From Candidatus Omnitrophota bacterium (GTDB taxonomy: Bacteria > Omnitrophota > Gorgyraeia > DTHP01): a stretch of DNA of 9,959 bases. This document shows, piece after piece, positions 1 to 6,209 of this stretch (position 1 is its first letter; each line of letters begins with the position of its first letter). The position numbers were made by a program, and so were the translations under genes. The notes beneath the pieces were generated by a model. The model made no database searches, was not told where the DNA came from, and worked only from the letters and a program-made list of their open reading frames with translations. Where the stretch lies: NCBI GenBank assembly GCA_023818555.1, contig JAMWCG010000024.1:1-9959 (forward strand). Direction: 5' to 3'.

Positions 1-178
1 TAAATCTATCTAATTGAGTAAGGATATTATAGATTACCTCTGCCCGGCGTTTCCCCTGATTTAAGTAAGAACGAATTCTCAATTTATTTAAAGAGAGAAG
101 AGCGGTTTCCCAGGCAGAGAAAAAAAAGGAAAGAATCCCTAAAAAGATGATGAGAAAGATAAAAAATAAAATATTCAT
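1..178 (-). CDS. CNNM/DUF21-domain HlyC/CorC-family membrane protein, N-terminal 59 codons (partial)
   Basis: This gene starts with ATG at 178-176 and runs off the left edge, so only 59 residues are visible. The peptide opens with a hydrophobic segment (about residues 2-20, rich in I, L and F), followed by SAWETALLSLNKLRIRSYL, which matches the start of the CNNM (DUF21) transmembrane domain; the family usually reads SA-E-A-xSLN-xRLR there. Full-length members carry this membrane domain, then a CBS pair, then a CorC/HlyC transporter-associated domain, and are linked to magnesium or cobalt efflux or tolerance. The start codon overlaps the stop codon of the upstream mgtE (TGATG), so the two are probably translated together. 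Pairing with MgtE supports a divalent-cation role, but substrate and direction of transport are inferred from family and context. The downstream domains are outside the window. The family call is good; the exact subfamily is open. Confidence 0.8.
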   Translation of the reverse strand, partial: MNILFFIFLIIFLGILSFFFSAWETALLSLNKLRIRSYLNQGKRRAEVIYNILTQLDRF

Positions 179-1278
179 CAATGTCTCAAAATGGGTAAGA
201 AAAACTGAGCAATCTTAAAATAGATAATCAATCCGAGAATATCTACCACGCTGGTAGTGATTGGGCCGGCCAAGGCGGCCGGGTCAAGTCCAACTCTTTT
301 GGAAACAAAGGGAAGAAAGAGCCCCGTAGAGATTGCCAGTAAGATTATTCCCGCCATCGTAAAACCTACCACCAAGGCAAGCAGTAAATCCTGTTGAAGC
401 ATAAAAGCTCTCAGAAAGGCAACCGTTCCTACAATAAATCCCATCAACAGAGAAGCCAATAATTCCATCCTCACAATTTTCCAGGCATTTCGCCAAGTAA
501 CATCCCCGGTAGCCAGTCCGCGGATGATGGTAATGGCAGTTTGCGCTCCGGCATTGCCTCCCGTGTCCAAAATCATAGGAATAAAAAAGGTTAAAGCCAC
601 CACCGTCCCCAGAGCATGTTCAAAGGTCTTAAGCACTGTCCCGGTCAGAAAATCAAAGATAAGCAGAAGAATCAACCACCCCGCTCTACGTTTTACTAAA
701 TCCGTGGTCTTTGCCTCACTATAACGAATTTCTACCCCGGACATCTTACCTACTTCATAAAAGTCTCGTGTCGTTTCTCTCTCCATTATATCCATCACAT
801 CGTCAATGGTGATTACTCCTAAGAGCCTATTTTCATTATCCACCACCGGAGCATCCAGTAAATCGTATTTCTTAAACCATCTCCCTACTTCCGGGATCTC
901 CATATCCACATTTATCTTAATTACACTCACATCACTCATAATCTCCCGAATGAGAATATCCGGAGGAGCAGTAATGAGGGTCTGTAAACTTAATCCTCCA
1001 ATGAGCCGATGTTCATCGTCTGTAACATATACTGAATAGATGGTCTTGGTCAAACCCGAGCGCTCTCTCTCCTGAAGGGTAAGGATTGCCCTCCGTGCGG
1101 TCATATCTTTCTTCAATTCCACAAATTTGGTATCCATTATAGAACCGGCGGTTCCTTCTTTATAGGTAAGCAGACGCCGCACATCTTCCGCCTCTTCCTT
1201 CTTCAAAAAAGACCAGAGCTTTTTCACTACTTTGGGAGGTAACTCCTTAAATAACTTTGCCCGTTCATCAGGAGCCAT
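178..1278 (-). CDS. mgtE: MgtE-type magnesium transporter, main body (366 aa; separated from its N-terminal part by an in-frame stop)
   Basis: MgtE proteins are homodimeric inner-membrane Mg2+ channels gated by cytosolic N and CBS domains. Here residues 1-37 are the tail of the N domain. Two CBS repeats follow (about 45-105 and 112-168; the second contains LLDAPVVDNENRLLGVITIDD), then the connecting plug helix (about 170-195) and five expected membrane helices (197-366). The pore signatures are present: PMILDTGGNAGAQT at 234-247 and DPAALAGPITTSVVD at 332-346, whose last Asp (D346) aligns with the pore Asp near the C terminus of Thermus MgtE. The frame is open upstream to a TAA at 1324-1326, and family-like sequence continues beyond it (1327-1608), so the natural protein would be about 476 aa. 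ATG 1278 is the first ATG after that stop, has no visible Shine-Dalgarno, and may not be a real start. Transport function of this body alone is plausible but unproven. It overlaps the downstream CNNM gene by 1 nt. Confidence 0.85.
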   Translation of the reverse strand: MAPDERAKLFKELPPKVVKKLWSFLKKEEAEDVRRLLTYKEGTAGSIMDTKFVELKKDMTARRAILTLQERERSGLTKTIYSVYVTDDEHRLIGGLSLQTLITAPPDILIREIMSDVSVIKINVDMEIPEVGRWFKKYDLLDAPVVDNENRLLGVITIDDVMDIMERETTRDFYEVGKMSGVEIRYSEAKTTDLVKRRAGWLILLLIFDFLTGTVLKTFEHALGTVVALTFFIPMILDTGGNAGAQTAITIIRGLATGDVTWRNAWKIVRMELLASLLMGFIVGTVAFLRAFMLQQDLLLALVVGFTMAGIILLAISTGLFLPFVSKRVGLDPAALAGPITTSVVDILGLIIYFKIAQFFLPILRH

Positions 1279-1323
1279 CTCATTGAGAACTTGAGAAACT
1301 TCTTGATTTTCTAAGTTATTGAG

Positions 1324-1608
1324 TTAAATTTGCTGTGTAGAAGAGGGAAGGTCCTCAAATACCTCTACCGCCTTACGGATACTTAATAATTTAAAGATAA
1401 TAATCCTCTCACCCTCCTGGAGATGGTTAAATCCTTCCGCTATGTCTATGGAATGTATCTTTCGCAAAAGCTCTTTAAGCGAGGTGAAATCCTTATTCTT
1501 CAACAAATCCCTTATCTCCGGAAGAAAGAGGGCAAAGATATCCATCCGGTGGTTGCGGGATATTTTTCTTTTCACTCCGCTTTTCTCCAGTGAAGCAAGG
1601 TTATTCAT
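1324..1608 (-). pseudogene. mgtE: N-terminal domain fragment of MgtE (94 aa), ended by a premature in-frame TAA
   Basis: The 94 residues match the first part of the MgtE intracellular N domain, the superhelical Mg2+-sensing region. Residues 27-60 (FALFLPEIRDLLKNKDF...) and 60-90 (LQEGERIIIFKLLSIRKAVEVFEDL) show the family pattern of paired helices with DIAE and AVEVFE-type motifs. The ORF ends at TAA 1324-1326, but reading straight on in the same frame gives LNNLENQEVSQVLNEMAPDE, a normal continuation of the same domain. The break is therefore a nonsense codon, not a frameshift. The start ATG at 1608 overlaps the end of nadD by 8 nt with no clear Shine-Dalgarno, suggesting coupling. An alternative start is Met22 (1545), which would remove an unusual basic lead peptide. 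It could be a separately made regulatory peptide, a broken gene, or an artefact of one wrong base. Confidence 0.75.
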
Positions 1609-2176
1609 TTTTATATAATCTATTTTTTTCTATATATTTTTCCACTGCAGAAGGAATCAAATACTTAACCGTGGTCCCTCTCTTTATCCTTCTTCGGATC
1701 TCGGAGGAAGAAATGTCTATAAGGGGAATCTTTATTACTTCTGCCCAGGAGGGTCTTTTCCCCACAGGAAAATCCGGTCGTGTAGCAATGACAATCCTGG
1801 CTAAATTCAGAATCTGAGAGAAATTTTTCCAACGCGGTAATTCTCTGAGAGCATCTGAGCCAACGATAAGAAAGATTTCTGTAGAACGCGGAAACATCTT
1901 TCTAAATTTCTCTAAGGTCTCAAAGGTATAAGAAACACCCCCTGCTTTTATTTCTATATCCGAAACAGCAAAATGTCTATTCCCCCTGATCGCCTCTCTA
2001 ACCATTTCCAGACGGTGCCGGGGAAGGATTAAGTCCTTTACTCGCTTATGGGGGGGGAGACAACAAGGGATAAAGATAACTTTATCCAGAAGAAGTATTC
2101 TATAAGCTTCTTCCGCCAGAATAAGATGGCCATAATGTACCGGATTGAATGTCCCCCCTAAAATCCCAATCTTCAT
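1601..2176 (-). CDS. nadD: Nicotinate-nucleotide adenylyltransferase NadD
   Basis: NadD transfers AMP from ATP to nicotinate mononucleotide, giving deamido-NAD+, an essential cytosolic step of NAD synthesis. The 191-aa length is normal. The nucleotidyltransferase signature GGTFNPVHYGH lies at residues 7-17, including the HxGH motif (H14-H17). PPHK follows at 41-44, GSDAL at 106-110, TRPDF at 132-136, and the second nucleotide-binding motif ISSSEIR at 155-161. The start ATG overlaps the stop of proA by 4 nt (ATGA), and the end overlaps the mgtE N-terminal ORF by 8 nt, so translation is probably coupled on both sides. In many bacteria nadD is followed by rsfS (ribosome silencing factor); that gene is not here, and mgtE takes the place. 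A run of eight C residues (G on the plus strand, 2050-2057) encodes the conserved Leu-Pro-Pro-His region. Confidence 0.96.
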   Translation of the reverse strand: MKIGILGGTFNPVHYGHLILAEEAYRILLLDKVIFIPCCLPPHKRVKDLILPRHRLEMVREAIRGNRHFAVSDIEIKAGGVSYTFETLEKFRKMFPRSTEIFLIVGSDALRELPRWKNFSQILNLARIVIATRPDFPVGKRPSWAEVIKIPLIDISSSEIRRRIKRGTTVKYLIPSAVEKYIEKNRLYKNE

Positions 2177-3429
2177 GTTCTTATCTGCCCATTACCCAAA
2201 ATAATATATTTATAGGTAGTCAATTCCCGCAAACCCATTGGTCCACGACAGTGAATCCTCTCGGTGGAAATACCCATTTCTGCTCCCAGACCGAACTGAT
2301 ATCCATCCGTAAAACGGGTGGAGGCATTTACATATACCGCCGATGAATCTACTTCTCTTAAAAAACGAAAGGCGTTCTGTCTGTCTTCCGTGATGATGGC
2401 ATCAGAATGCTGTGTTCCATACTTAGCAATATGGGAGATTGCCTCTTCAATACTCTCCACTATCTTAACAGACAAAATTAAATCCAGCCATTCGGTATAA
2501 AAATCTTTTTCCGAAGCGAGTTCTATATCTTTCAAAATTTTTTTTGTCCGGGCGCATCCCTTTATTCTCACCCCTGCTTTTTTAAACTCCTGGAAAATCA
2601 AGGGCAAAAATTTTTTTGCAATGTTTTTATGCACCAACATCGTCTCCATCGCATTACAGGTAGCCGGCCTCTGCACCTTGGCATTAAGACAGACCTTAAC
2701 CGCCATATCTAAATCTGCAGACTCATCTACAAAGATATGACATACCCCTTTATAATGTTTTATCACTGGAATTTTTGACTTTTCCGTAACCTCCCTAATG
2801 AGACTTTCACCTCCACGAGGAATGATGAGGTTTATGTATTCATTGAGCCCAAGCATAATCTCTACCGCTCTTCTCTCGCTGGTGGGAATCATCTGGATTG
2901 CTCCCTCGGGAACACCCTCTGCAATGGTTATTTTGTGAACTAATTTAAAAATGGCTAAATTGGAATTTATTGCCTCCGAACCTCCACGCAAAATCACACT
3001 ATTCCCTGATTTCAAACATAGCCCGATACAGTCAGCGGTAACATTGGGACGCGATTCATAGATAATCCCAATCACTCCTATGGGAACACGCACTCTTGCA
3101 ATAATTAAACCATTGGGCCTCTTCCAGGTCTCTATTACTTCGCCCACTGGGTCAGGGAGTTTAGCAATCTCTTTCAAGGATTCTGCCATTTCTTCTATTC
3201 TTCTCTCATTTAAGGTAAGCCGTTCCAAGAATGCAGAAGAGAGTCCTTTATCTCTACCTAATTTCAGGTCTTTCTGGTTTGCCTCTAAGAGCTTCTGAGA
3301 ATTTTCCCTTAAACCACACGCCATTTTCTCTAAGACATGATTCTTTACCTGGGTAGAAAGTAAAGAAAGTTCAGGTAGGGCAGATTTTGCTTTTTGAGCA
3401 ATTTTTAGGATTTCCTCTTCTAAAGACAT
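2173..3429 (-). CDS. proA: Gamma-glutamyl phosphate reductase ProA
   Basis: ProA reduces L-glutamyl 5-phosphate with NADPH to glutamate-5-semialdehyde, the second step of proline synthesis, acting with ProB. The 418-aa length is typical of this aldehyde dehydrogenase superfamily branch. Visible signatures include IGVIGIIYESRPNVTAD (117-133), SGNSVILRGGSEAI (141-154), LIIPRGGESLIREV (201-214), the catalytic Cys258 in QRPATCNAMET, and the near-terminal HCRGPMGLRELTTYKY motif. Start ATG 3429 is preceded by AGGAG at 3433-3437 with only 3 nt spacing; the overlapping GAGAGG (3435-3440) gives 5 nt. It lies 59 bp after proB and overlaps nadD by 4 nt. No active-site residue is obviously missing. Confidence 0.97.
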   Translation of the reverse strand: MSLEEEILKIAQKAKSALPELSLLSTQVKNHVLEKMACGLRENSQKLLEANQKDLKLGRDKGLSSAFLERLTLNERRIEEMAESLKEIAKLPDPVGEVIETWKRPNGLIIARVRVPIGVIGIIYESRPNVTADCIGLCLKSGNSVILRGGSEAINSNLAIFKLVHKITIAEGVPEGAIQMIPTSERRAVEIMLGLNEYINLIIPRGGESLIREVTEKSKIPVIKHYKGVCHIFVDESADLDMAVKVCLNAKVQRPATCNAMETMLVHKNIAKKFLPLIFQEFKKAGVRIKGCARTKKILKDIELASEKDFYTEWLDLILSVKIVESIEEAISHIAKYGTQHSDAIITEDRQNAFRFLREVDSSAVYVNASTRFTDGYQFGLGAEMGISTERIHCRGPMGLRELTTYKYIILGNGQIRT

Positions 3430-3457
3430 AGTCTCCTCTCTACTCTAAATTATTTTA

Positions 3458-3476
3458 GAAGAAATTATCTTTCTTC
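3458..3476 (-). other. Small AT-rich hairpin in the proB-proA gap
   Basis: The longest gap inside the rplU-to-mgtE block (3430-3488) contains a perfect 7-bp inverted repeat, GAAGAAA/TTTCTTC, around a 5-nt loop (minus-strand reading). The sequence TAAAATAATTT follows, but there is no uninterrupted U tract. The stem has few GC pairs, so it is unlikely to be an efficient terminator. It might tune the proB:proA ratio or be a chance feature of AT-rich DNA. Confidence 0.25.
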
Positions 3477-3488
3477 GCTCCACACAGG

Positions 3489-4592
3489 TTACAACAATAC
3501 CAAATTATCCCGGTGGATGACTTCATCGTAGTATTTATAACCCAGAACTTTTTCTATTTCTGAGGTCTTTAAGCCCTTTATCTTATTTAACTCCTCTGCA
3601 GAGTAATGGCTAATCCCTTGAGCAATTTCTTTTTTACCTTCTGTATCAAAAACACTCACCAAGTCTGCTTCTGAAAAATCTCCCTCTATCTTAACAATTC
3701 CCACAGAAAGAAGGCTCTTCCCTTTGTTTAAAATTGCCTCCCGCGCTCCTCGGTCAATATAAATTTTGCCTTTTGGCTTTAAATTGAAAAGCATCCACTG
3801 TTTTCTACTGGTGAGTTTTTTCTTGCTGGGGAGAAACAATGTCCCTATCTCTTCCCCCTTTATAATCTTCTCCCATATTCCAGGTCGATTTCCATTAGCG
3901 AGTATACAGGGTATGCCCGCGCGAAAACAAATCTTAACCGCCTCCAGTTTGGAATACATCCCGCCAATACAAATCTCTTTCTTTTCTGTTCCGCAAGCCC
4001 AGGTTTCCAATTCAGGAGTAATCTCTCCTATCTGGGAAAGCACACGCTCCTCTACGATGAAACCATCCACATCTGATAAGATTACTAACAAGTCTATATT
4101 TAATAAGCTGGCCACCAAGGCCGAAAGTCGATCGTTGTCTCCAAATTTTATCTCTTCCACCGCTACCGTATCATTTTCGTTTATAATGGGAACTATCCTT
4201 CTCTCCCAGAGTGCAGAGATGGTATTGCGTATATTTAGATAGCGTCTTCTATCCTTTAAATCTTCTTGCGTAAGGAGAATCTGTGCCACAATGCGATTAT
4301 ATTTCTGGAAAGCATCCGCATAAAGGTCCATTAAGTATCTCTGTCCTACTGCCGCGGTCGCCTGTAACTGGGGGAGGACCTTAGGCCTTGTCCTCAAACC
4401 TAACATCGACATCCCGCTGCTTATCGCTCCTGAAGAAACCAGACAGACCCTGAACTCTCTCTCCAGTAAAAAATTTATTCCCTCCACCAATCTTTCTATC
4501 TTTAAACGGTCAATAGTAGAATTAGTGGATAAAATACTTGTCCCGATTTTTATGACCAAACTTTTAACCTGAGAAATTATTTCTCTGCGCAT
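3489..4592 (-). CDS. proB: Glutamate 5-kinase ProB with C-terminal PUA domain
   Basis: ProB phosphorylates L-glutamate to glutamyl 5-phosphate, the committed and usually proline-inhibited step of proline synthesis. At 367 aa it is the long form: an amino acid kinase domain (about 1-255) followed by a PUA domain (about 276-357). Motifs are LVIKIGTSIL (12-21), LVSSGAISSGM (51-61), ATAAVGQRYLM (78-88), INENDTVAVEEIKFGDNDRLSA (137-158) with the conserved Asn and Asp residues of substrate binding, SDVDGF (173-178) and GGMYSKLEA (210-218). The usual GTGGM phosphate loop reads CIGGM here, and the preceding loop is slightly short, which is a mild variation. TSRKQWM (261-267) links to the PUA domain, as in other ProB proteins. 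The start is 1 nt after the obgE stop, so it is probably translationally coupled; proA follows 59 bp later and completes the pathway pair. Confidence 0.96.
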   Translation of the reverse strand: MRREIISQVKSLVIKIGTSILSTNSTIDRLKIERLVEGINFLLEREFRVCLVSSGAISSGMSMLGLRTRPKVLPQLQATAAVGQRYLMDLYADAFQKYNRIVAQILLTQEDLKDRRRYLNIRNTISALWERRIVPIINENDTVAVEEIKFGDNDRLSALVASLLNIDLLVILSDVDGFIVEERVLSQIGEITPELETWACGTEKKEICIGGMYSKLEAVKICFRAGIPCILANGNRPGIWEKIIKGEEIGTLFLPSKKKLTSRKQWMLFNLKPKGKIYIDRGAREAILNKGKSLLSVGIVKIEGDFSEADLVSVFDTEGKKEIAQGISHYSAEELNKIKGLKTSEIEKVLGYKYYDEVIHRDNLVLL

Positions 4593-4593
4593 T

Positions 4594-5565
4594 TTAACTC
4601 AAGATCTCTTTAATGGCTTTCAAAAGTTGCTCCACCCCTTCTCCGGTAAGGGCAGAGAGAGGATAAATTTTTTTATTCAGCCTTTCTGAAAATCTTCTCA
4701 AATTATCCCAGGCACCGGATAAATCTATTTTATTTGCCACCACCAATTGTGGTTTCTTCTCTAAATCAGGATTGTATAAAAAAAGTTCCCTATTCAAATT
4801 TAAATAATCACTGTAGGCATCCCTTCCTTCTGATTGAGAAATATCTACCATATGGACTAAAACTTTTGTTCTCTCTATATGTCTTAAAAATGTATATCCC
4901 AAACCTCTACCTTGATGTGCTCCCTCAATTAATCCGGGAATATCCGCCACTGTAAAATCAAATTCCTCACCACCTATTTCTACTTTTCCCAACACCGGTG
5001 CTCTGGTAGTAAAAGGATAACTTGCTACCTTAGAATGCGCCGGGGATATGCGATTGAGAAGAGTAGATTTGCCCACATTAGGATAACCCAACAAACCCAC
5101 ATCAGCAATTAACTTCAACTCTAAGATTAACCTCTTTTCCTCTCCTTCCTTCCCCGCTGTGGCTGGTTTTCCGGAACGGTTCCCTTTTCCTCCTTCACCA
5201 CCCCTGGCAACAATCACCTTCTCTCCGGGTTTAGTAAGGTCGCGCAGGACAAAACCTCTCTTTGCTTCCTTAATCAAAGTTCCCACAGGAACTAAAATAA
5301 AACAGTCTCTTCCTGCCTCGCCTTTCTTATGATTACCCTCTCCATTATGCCCATCCTCGGCAACAAATCTTTTCCGGTACTGCAAATCTAAGAGAGTATG
5401 GATATTTTCATCAGCAATAATCACTACATCCCCTCCCTTTCCTCCTGCTCCTCCATCTGGTTTGGGAAAGCGACTGAAGCGATGACGAAAAAAACTATTA
5501 CAACCGTCTCCGCCTTTCCCTGCCTTCACCTCTATTTCCACATAGTCAATAAAATTTGACCTCAT
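4594..5565 (-). CDS. obgE: Ribosome-associated GTPase Obg/ObgE (CgtA), form without OCT domain
   Basis: Obg is an essential GTPase that binds the 50S subunit during assembly and links ribosome maturation to stress and growth control. Residues 1-150 form the glycine-rich Obg fold (KAGKGGDGCNSFFRHRF at 14-30, PDGGAGGKGGDV at 36-47). Residues 152-322 are the G domain: G1 GYPNVGKS 160-167, G2 YPFTTRAPVLG 183-193, G3 DIPG 208-211, G4 NKID 278-281, G5 SALTG 304-308. The protein ends at 323 aa, just after the G domain, so the OCT extension is absent. Two variations stand out. The usual FTTLxPNLG switch I reads FTTRAPVLG, and the last glycine-rich loop (127-143) appears about eight residues shorter than in E. 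coli or B. subtilis types. The start overlaps the rpmA stop by 1 nt (TAATG), and proB begins 1 nt after its stop. Confidence 0.97.
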   Translation of the reverse strand: MRSNFIDYVEIEVKAGKGGDGCNSFFRHRFSRFPKPDGGAGGKGGDVVIIADENIHTLLDLQYRKRFVAEDGHNGEGNHKKGEAGRDCFILVPVGTLIKEAKRGFVLRDLTKPGEKVIVARGGEGGKGNRSGKPATAGKEGEEKRLILELKLIADVGLLGYPNVGKSTLLNRISPAHSKVASYPFTTRAPVLGKVEIGGEEFDFTVADIPGLIEGAHQGRGLGYTFLRHIERTKVLVHMVDISQSEGRDAYSDYLNLNRELFLYNPDLEKKPQLVVANKIDLSGAWDNLRRFSERLNKKIYPLSALTGEGVEQLLKAIKEILS

Positions 5566-5807
5566 TATCTTTCTTTAGGCACAATACAAACTACCCTCGG
5601 TTTAGGAAATTTTATCCATCCCGCACATTTGGCAAAAAGAGTGTAGTCATCTCCTATGCCCACATTCAAACCTGGTTTAAAGACCGTTCCCCGTTGTCTT
5701 ACCAAAATAGTTCCTGCCTTAACATATTCTCCTGCATAACGCTTTATTCCTAATCGCTGACCGGGGCTATCCCGGTCATTTCTTCCCGCAGAAGTCCCTT
5801 TCGCCAT
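5565..5807 (-). CDS. rpmA: 50S ribosomal protein L27 (bL27)
   Basis: The 80-residue protein matches bL27, a small basic 50S protein whose flexible N terminus reaches towards the peptidyl transferase centre. Recognisable parts are [16 protein letters not shown] (12-27), [18 protein letters not shown] (29-46) and the [15 protein letters not shown] region (53-67). The N terminus reads [14 protein letters not shown] instead of the common MAHKKxxGSxRNGRDS, so it looks about two residues shorter and lacks the HKK run. The start ATG directly follows the rplU stop with no gap, and its own stop shares a base with the obgE start. This gives the standard rplU-rpmA-obg ribosomal cluster. Confidence 0.96.
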   Translation of the reverse strand: MAKGTSAGRNDRDSPGQRLGIKRYAGEYVKAGTILVRQRGTVFKPGLNVGIGDDYTLFAKCAGWIKFPKPRVVCIVPKER

Positions 5808-6143
5808 CTATTCCTCACCCTCCTTTTCCGTCTTCCCTACGCTTATTTCTTTAACGCGTAAATGTGTAAGGAGCTGTCTATGTCCAATCTTTTTCCGATA
5901 ATTCTTTCTCCTCCGATACTTAAAGACCATTACCTTCTTCCCCTTTTTCTCCCCTAACACCTCACAAATTATCTTTGCTCGGGGAAGAAAAGGCTTACCT
6001 ATCTCTATATTTCCGTCATCCGCTACCAGAAGGACTTCATGTAAAGTAATCTTTTTACCTTTAACTGCCAACCTTTCTACCTTAAATTCATCTCCTTCTT
6101 TCACTCTGTATTGCTTCCCCCCTACTTTTACTACTGCATACAT
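5808..6143 (-). CDS. rplU: 50S ribosomal protein L21 (bL21)
   Basis: bL21 is an early-assembling 50S protein that contacts 23S rRNA. The 111-aa product starts with the classic MYAVVKVGGKQYRVKEGD and has the C-terminal RNA-binding signature YRRRKNYRKKIGHRQ (76-90). I place the start at ATG 6143 because the sequence GGAGGTGA, fully complementary to the anti-Shine-Dalgarno, lies at 6149-6156 with ideal spacing. A longer frame beginning at GTG 6152 would place the start codon inside that binding site and add three residues absent from the family. It is the first gene of the rplU-rpmA-obgE-proB-proA-nadD block and is preceded by a candidate promoter at 6178-6206. Confidence 0.97.
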   Translation of the reverse strand: MYAVVKVGGKQYRVKEGDEFKVERLAVKGKKITLHEVLLVADDGNIEIGKPFLPRAKIICEVLGEKKGKKVMVFKYRRRKNYRKKIGHRQLLTHLRVKEISVGKTEKEGEE

Positions 6144-6148
6144 TCTTT

Positions 6149-6156
6149 TCACCTCC
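6149..6156 (-). promoter_or_regulatory. Strong Shine-Dalgarno of rplU
   Basis: GGAGGTGA matches the anti-Shine-Dalgarno over eight bases and ends 5 nt before ATG 6143. It fixes the rplU start and excludes the upstream GTG at 6152, which is part of the site. It is the best ribosome binding site seen in the window, as expected for a highly translated ribosomal protein gene. Confidence 0.85.
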
Positions 6157-6177
6157 CTTTAAGCAAAATTTTATAAT

Positions 6178-6206
6178 AATATATCACAAAAATATTTTTT
6201 ATACAA
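6178..6206 (-). promoter_or_regulatory. Candidate sigma70-type promoter for the rplU block
   Basis: On the minus strand TTGTAT (6206-6201) and TATATT (6183-6178) are separated by 17 bp, close to the -35/-10 consensus and spacing. Transcription would begin near 6170, leaving a leader of about 25-30 nt before rplU. The region is very AT-rich, so a chance match is possible, and read-through from the DUF1015 gene, whose stop lies just upstream with no visible terminator, could also feed the block. Confidence 0.5.
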
Positions 6207-6209
6207 TAT

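Noticed and set aside
1324..1326. Recoding of the mgtE stop as an amino acid (selenocysteine or pyrrolysine type).
   Set aside because: The codon is TAA, which neither system uses, no recoding hairpin is evident, and TAA ends several neighbouring genes normally.
3766..4242. Open frame of 158 codons on the plus strand, opposite proB.
   Set aside because: It lies wholly antisense to a clear proB, has no family-like motif or ribosome binding site, and looks like a chance shadow frame.
6144..6152. GTG at 6152 as the rplU start.
   Set aside because: The codon is inside the Shine-Dalgarno GGAGGTGA, and L21 proteins begin at the MYAVV methionine.
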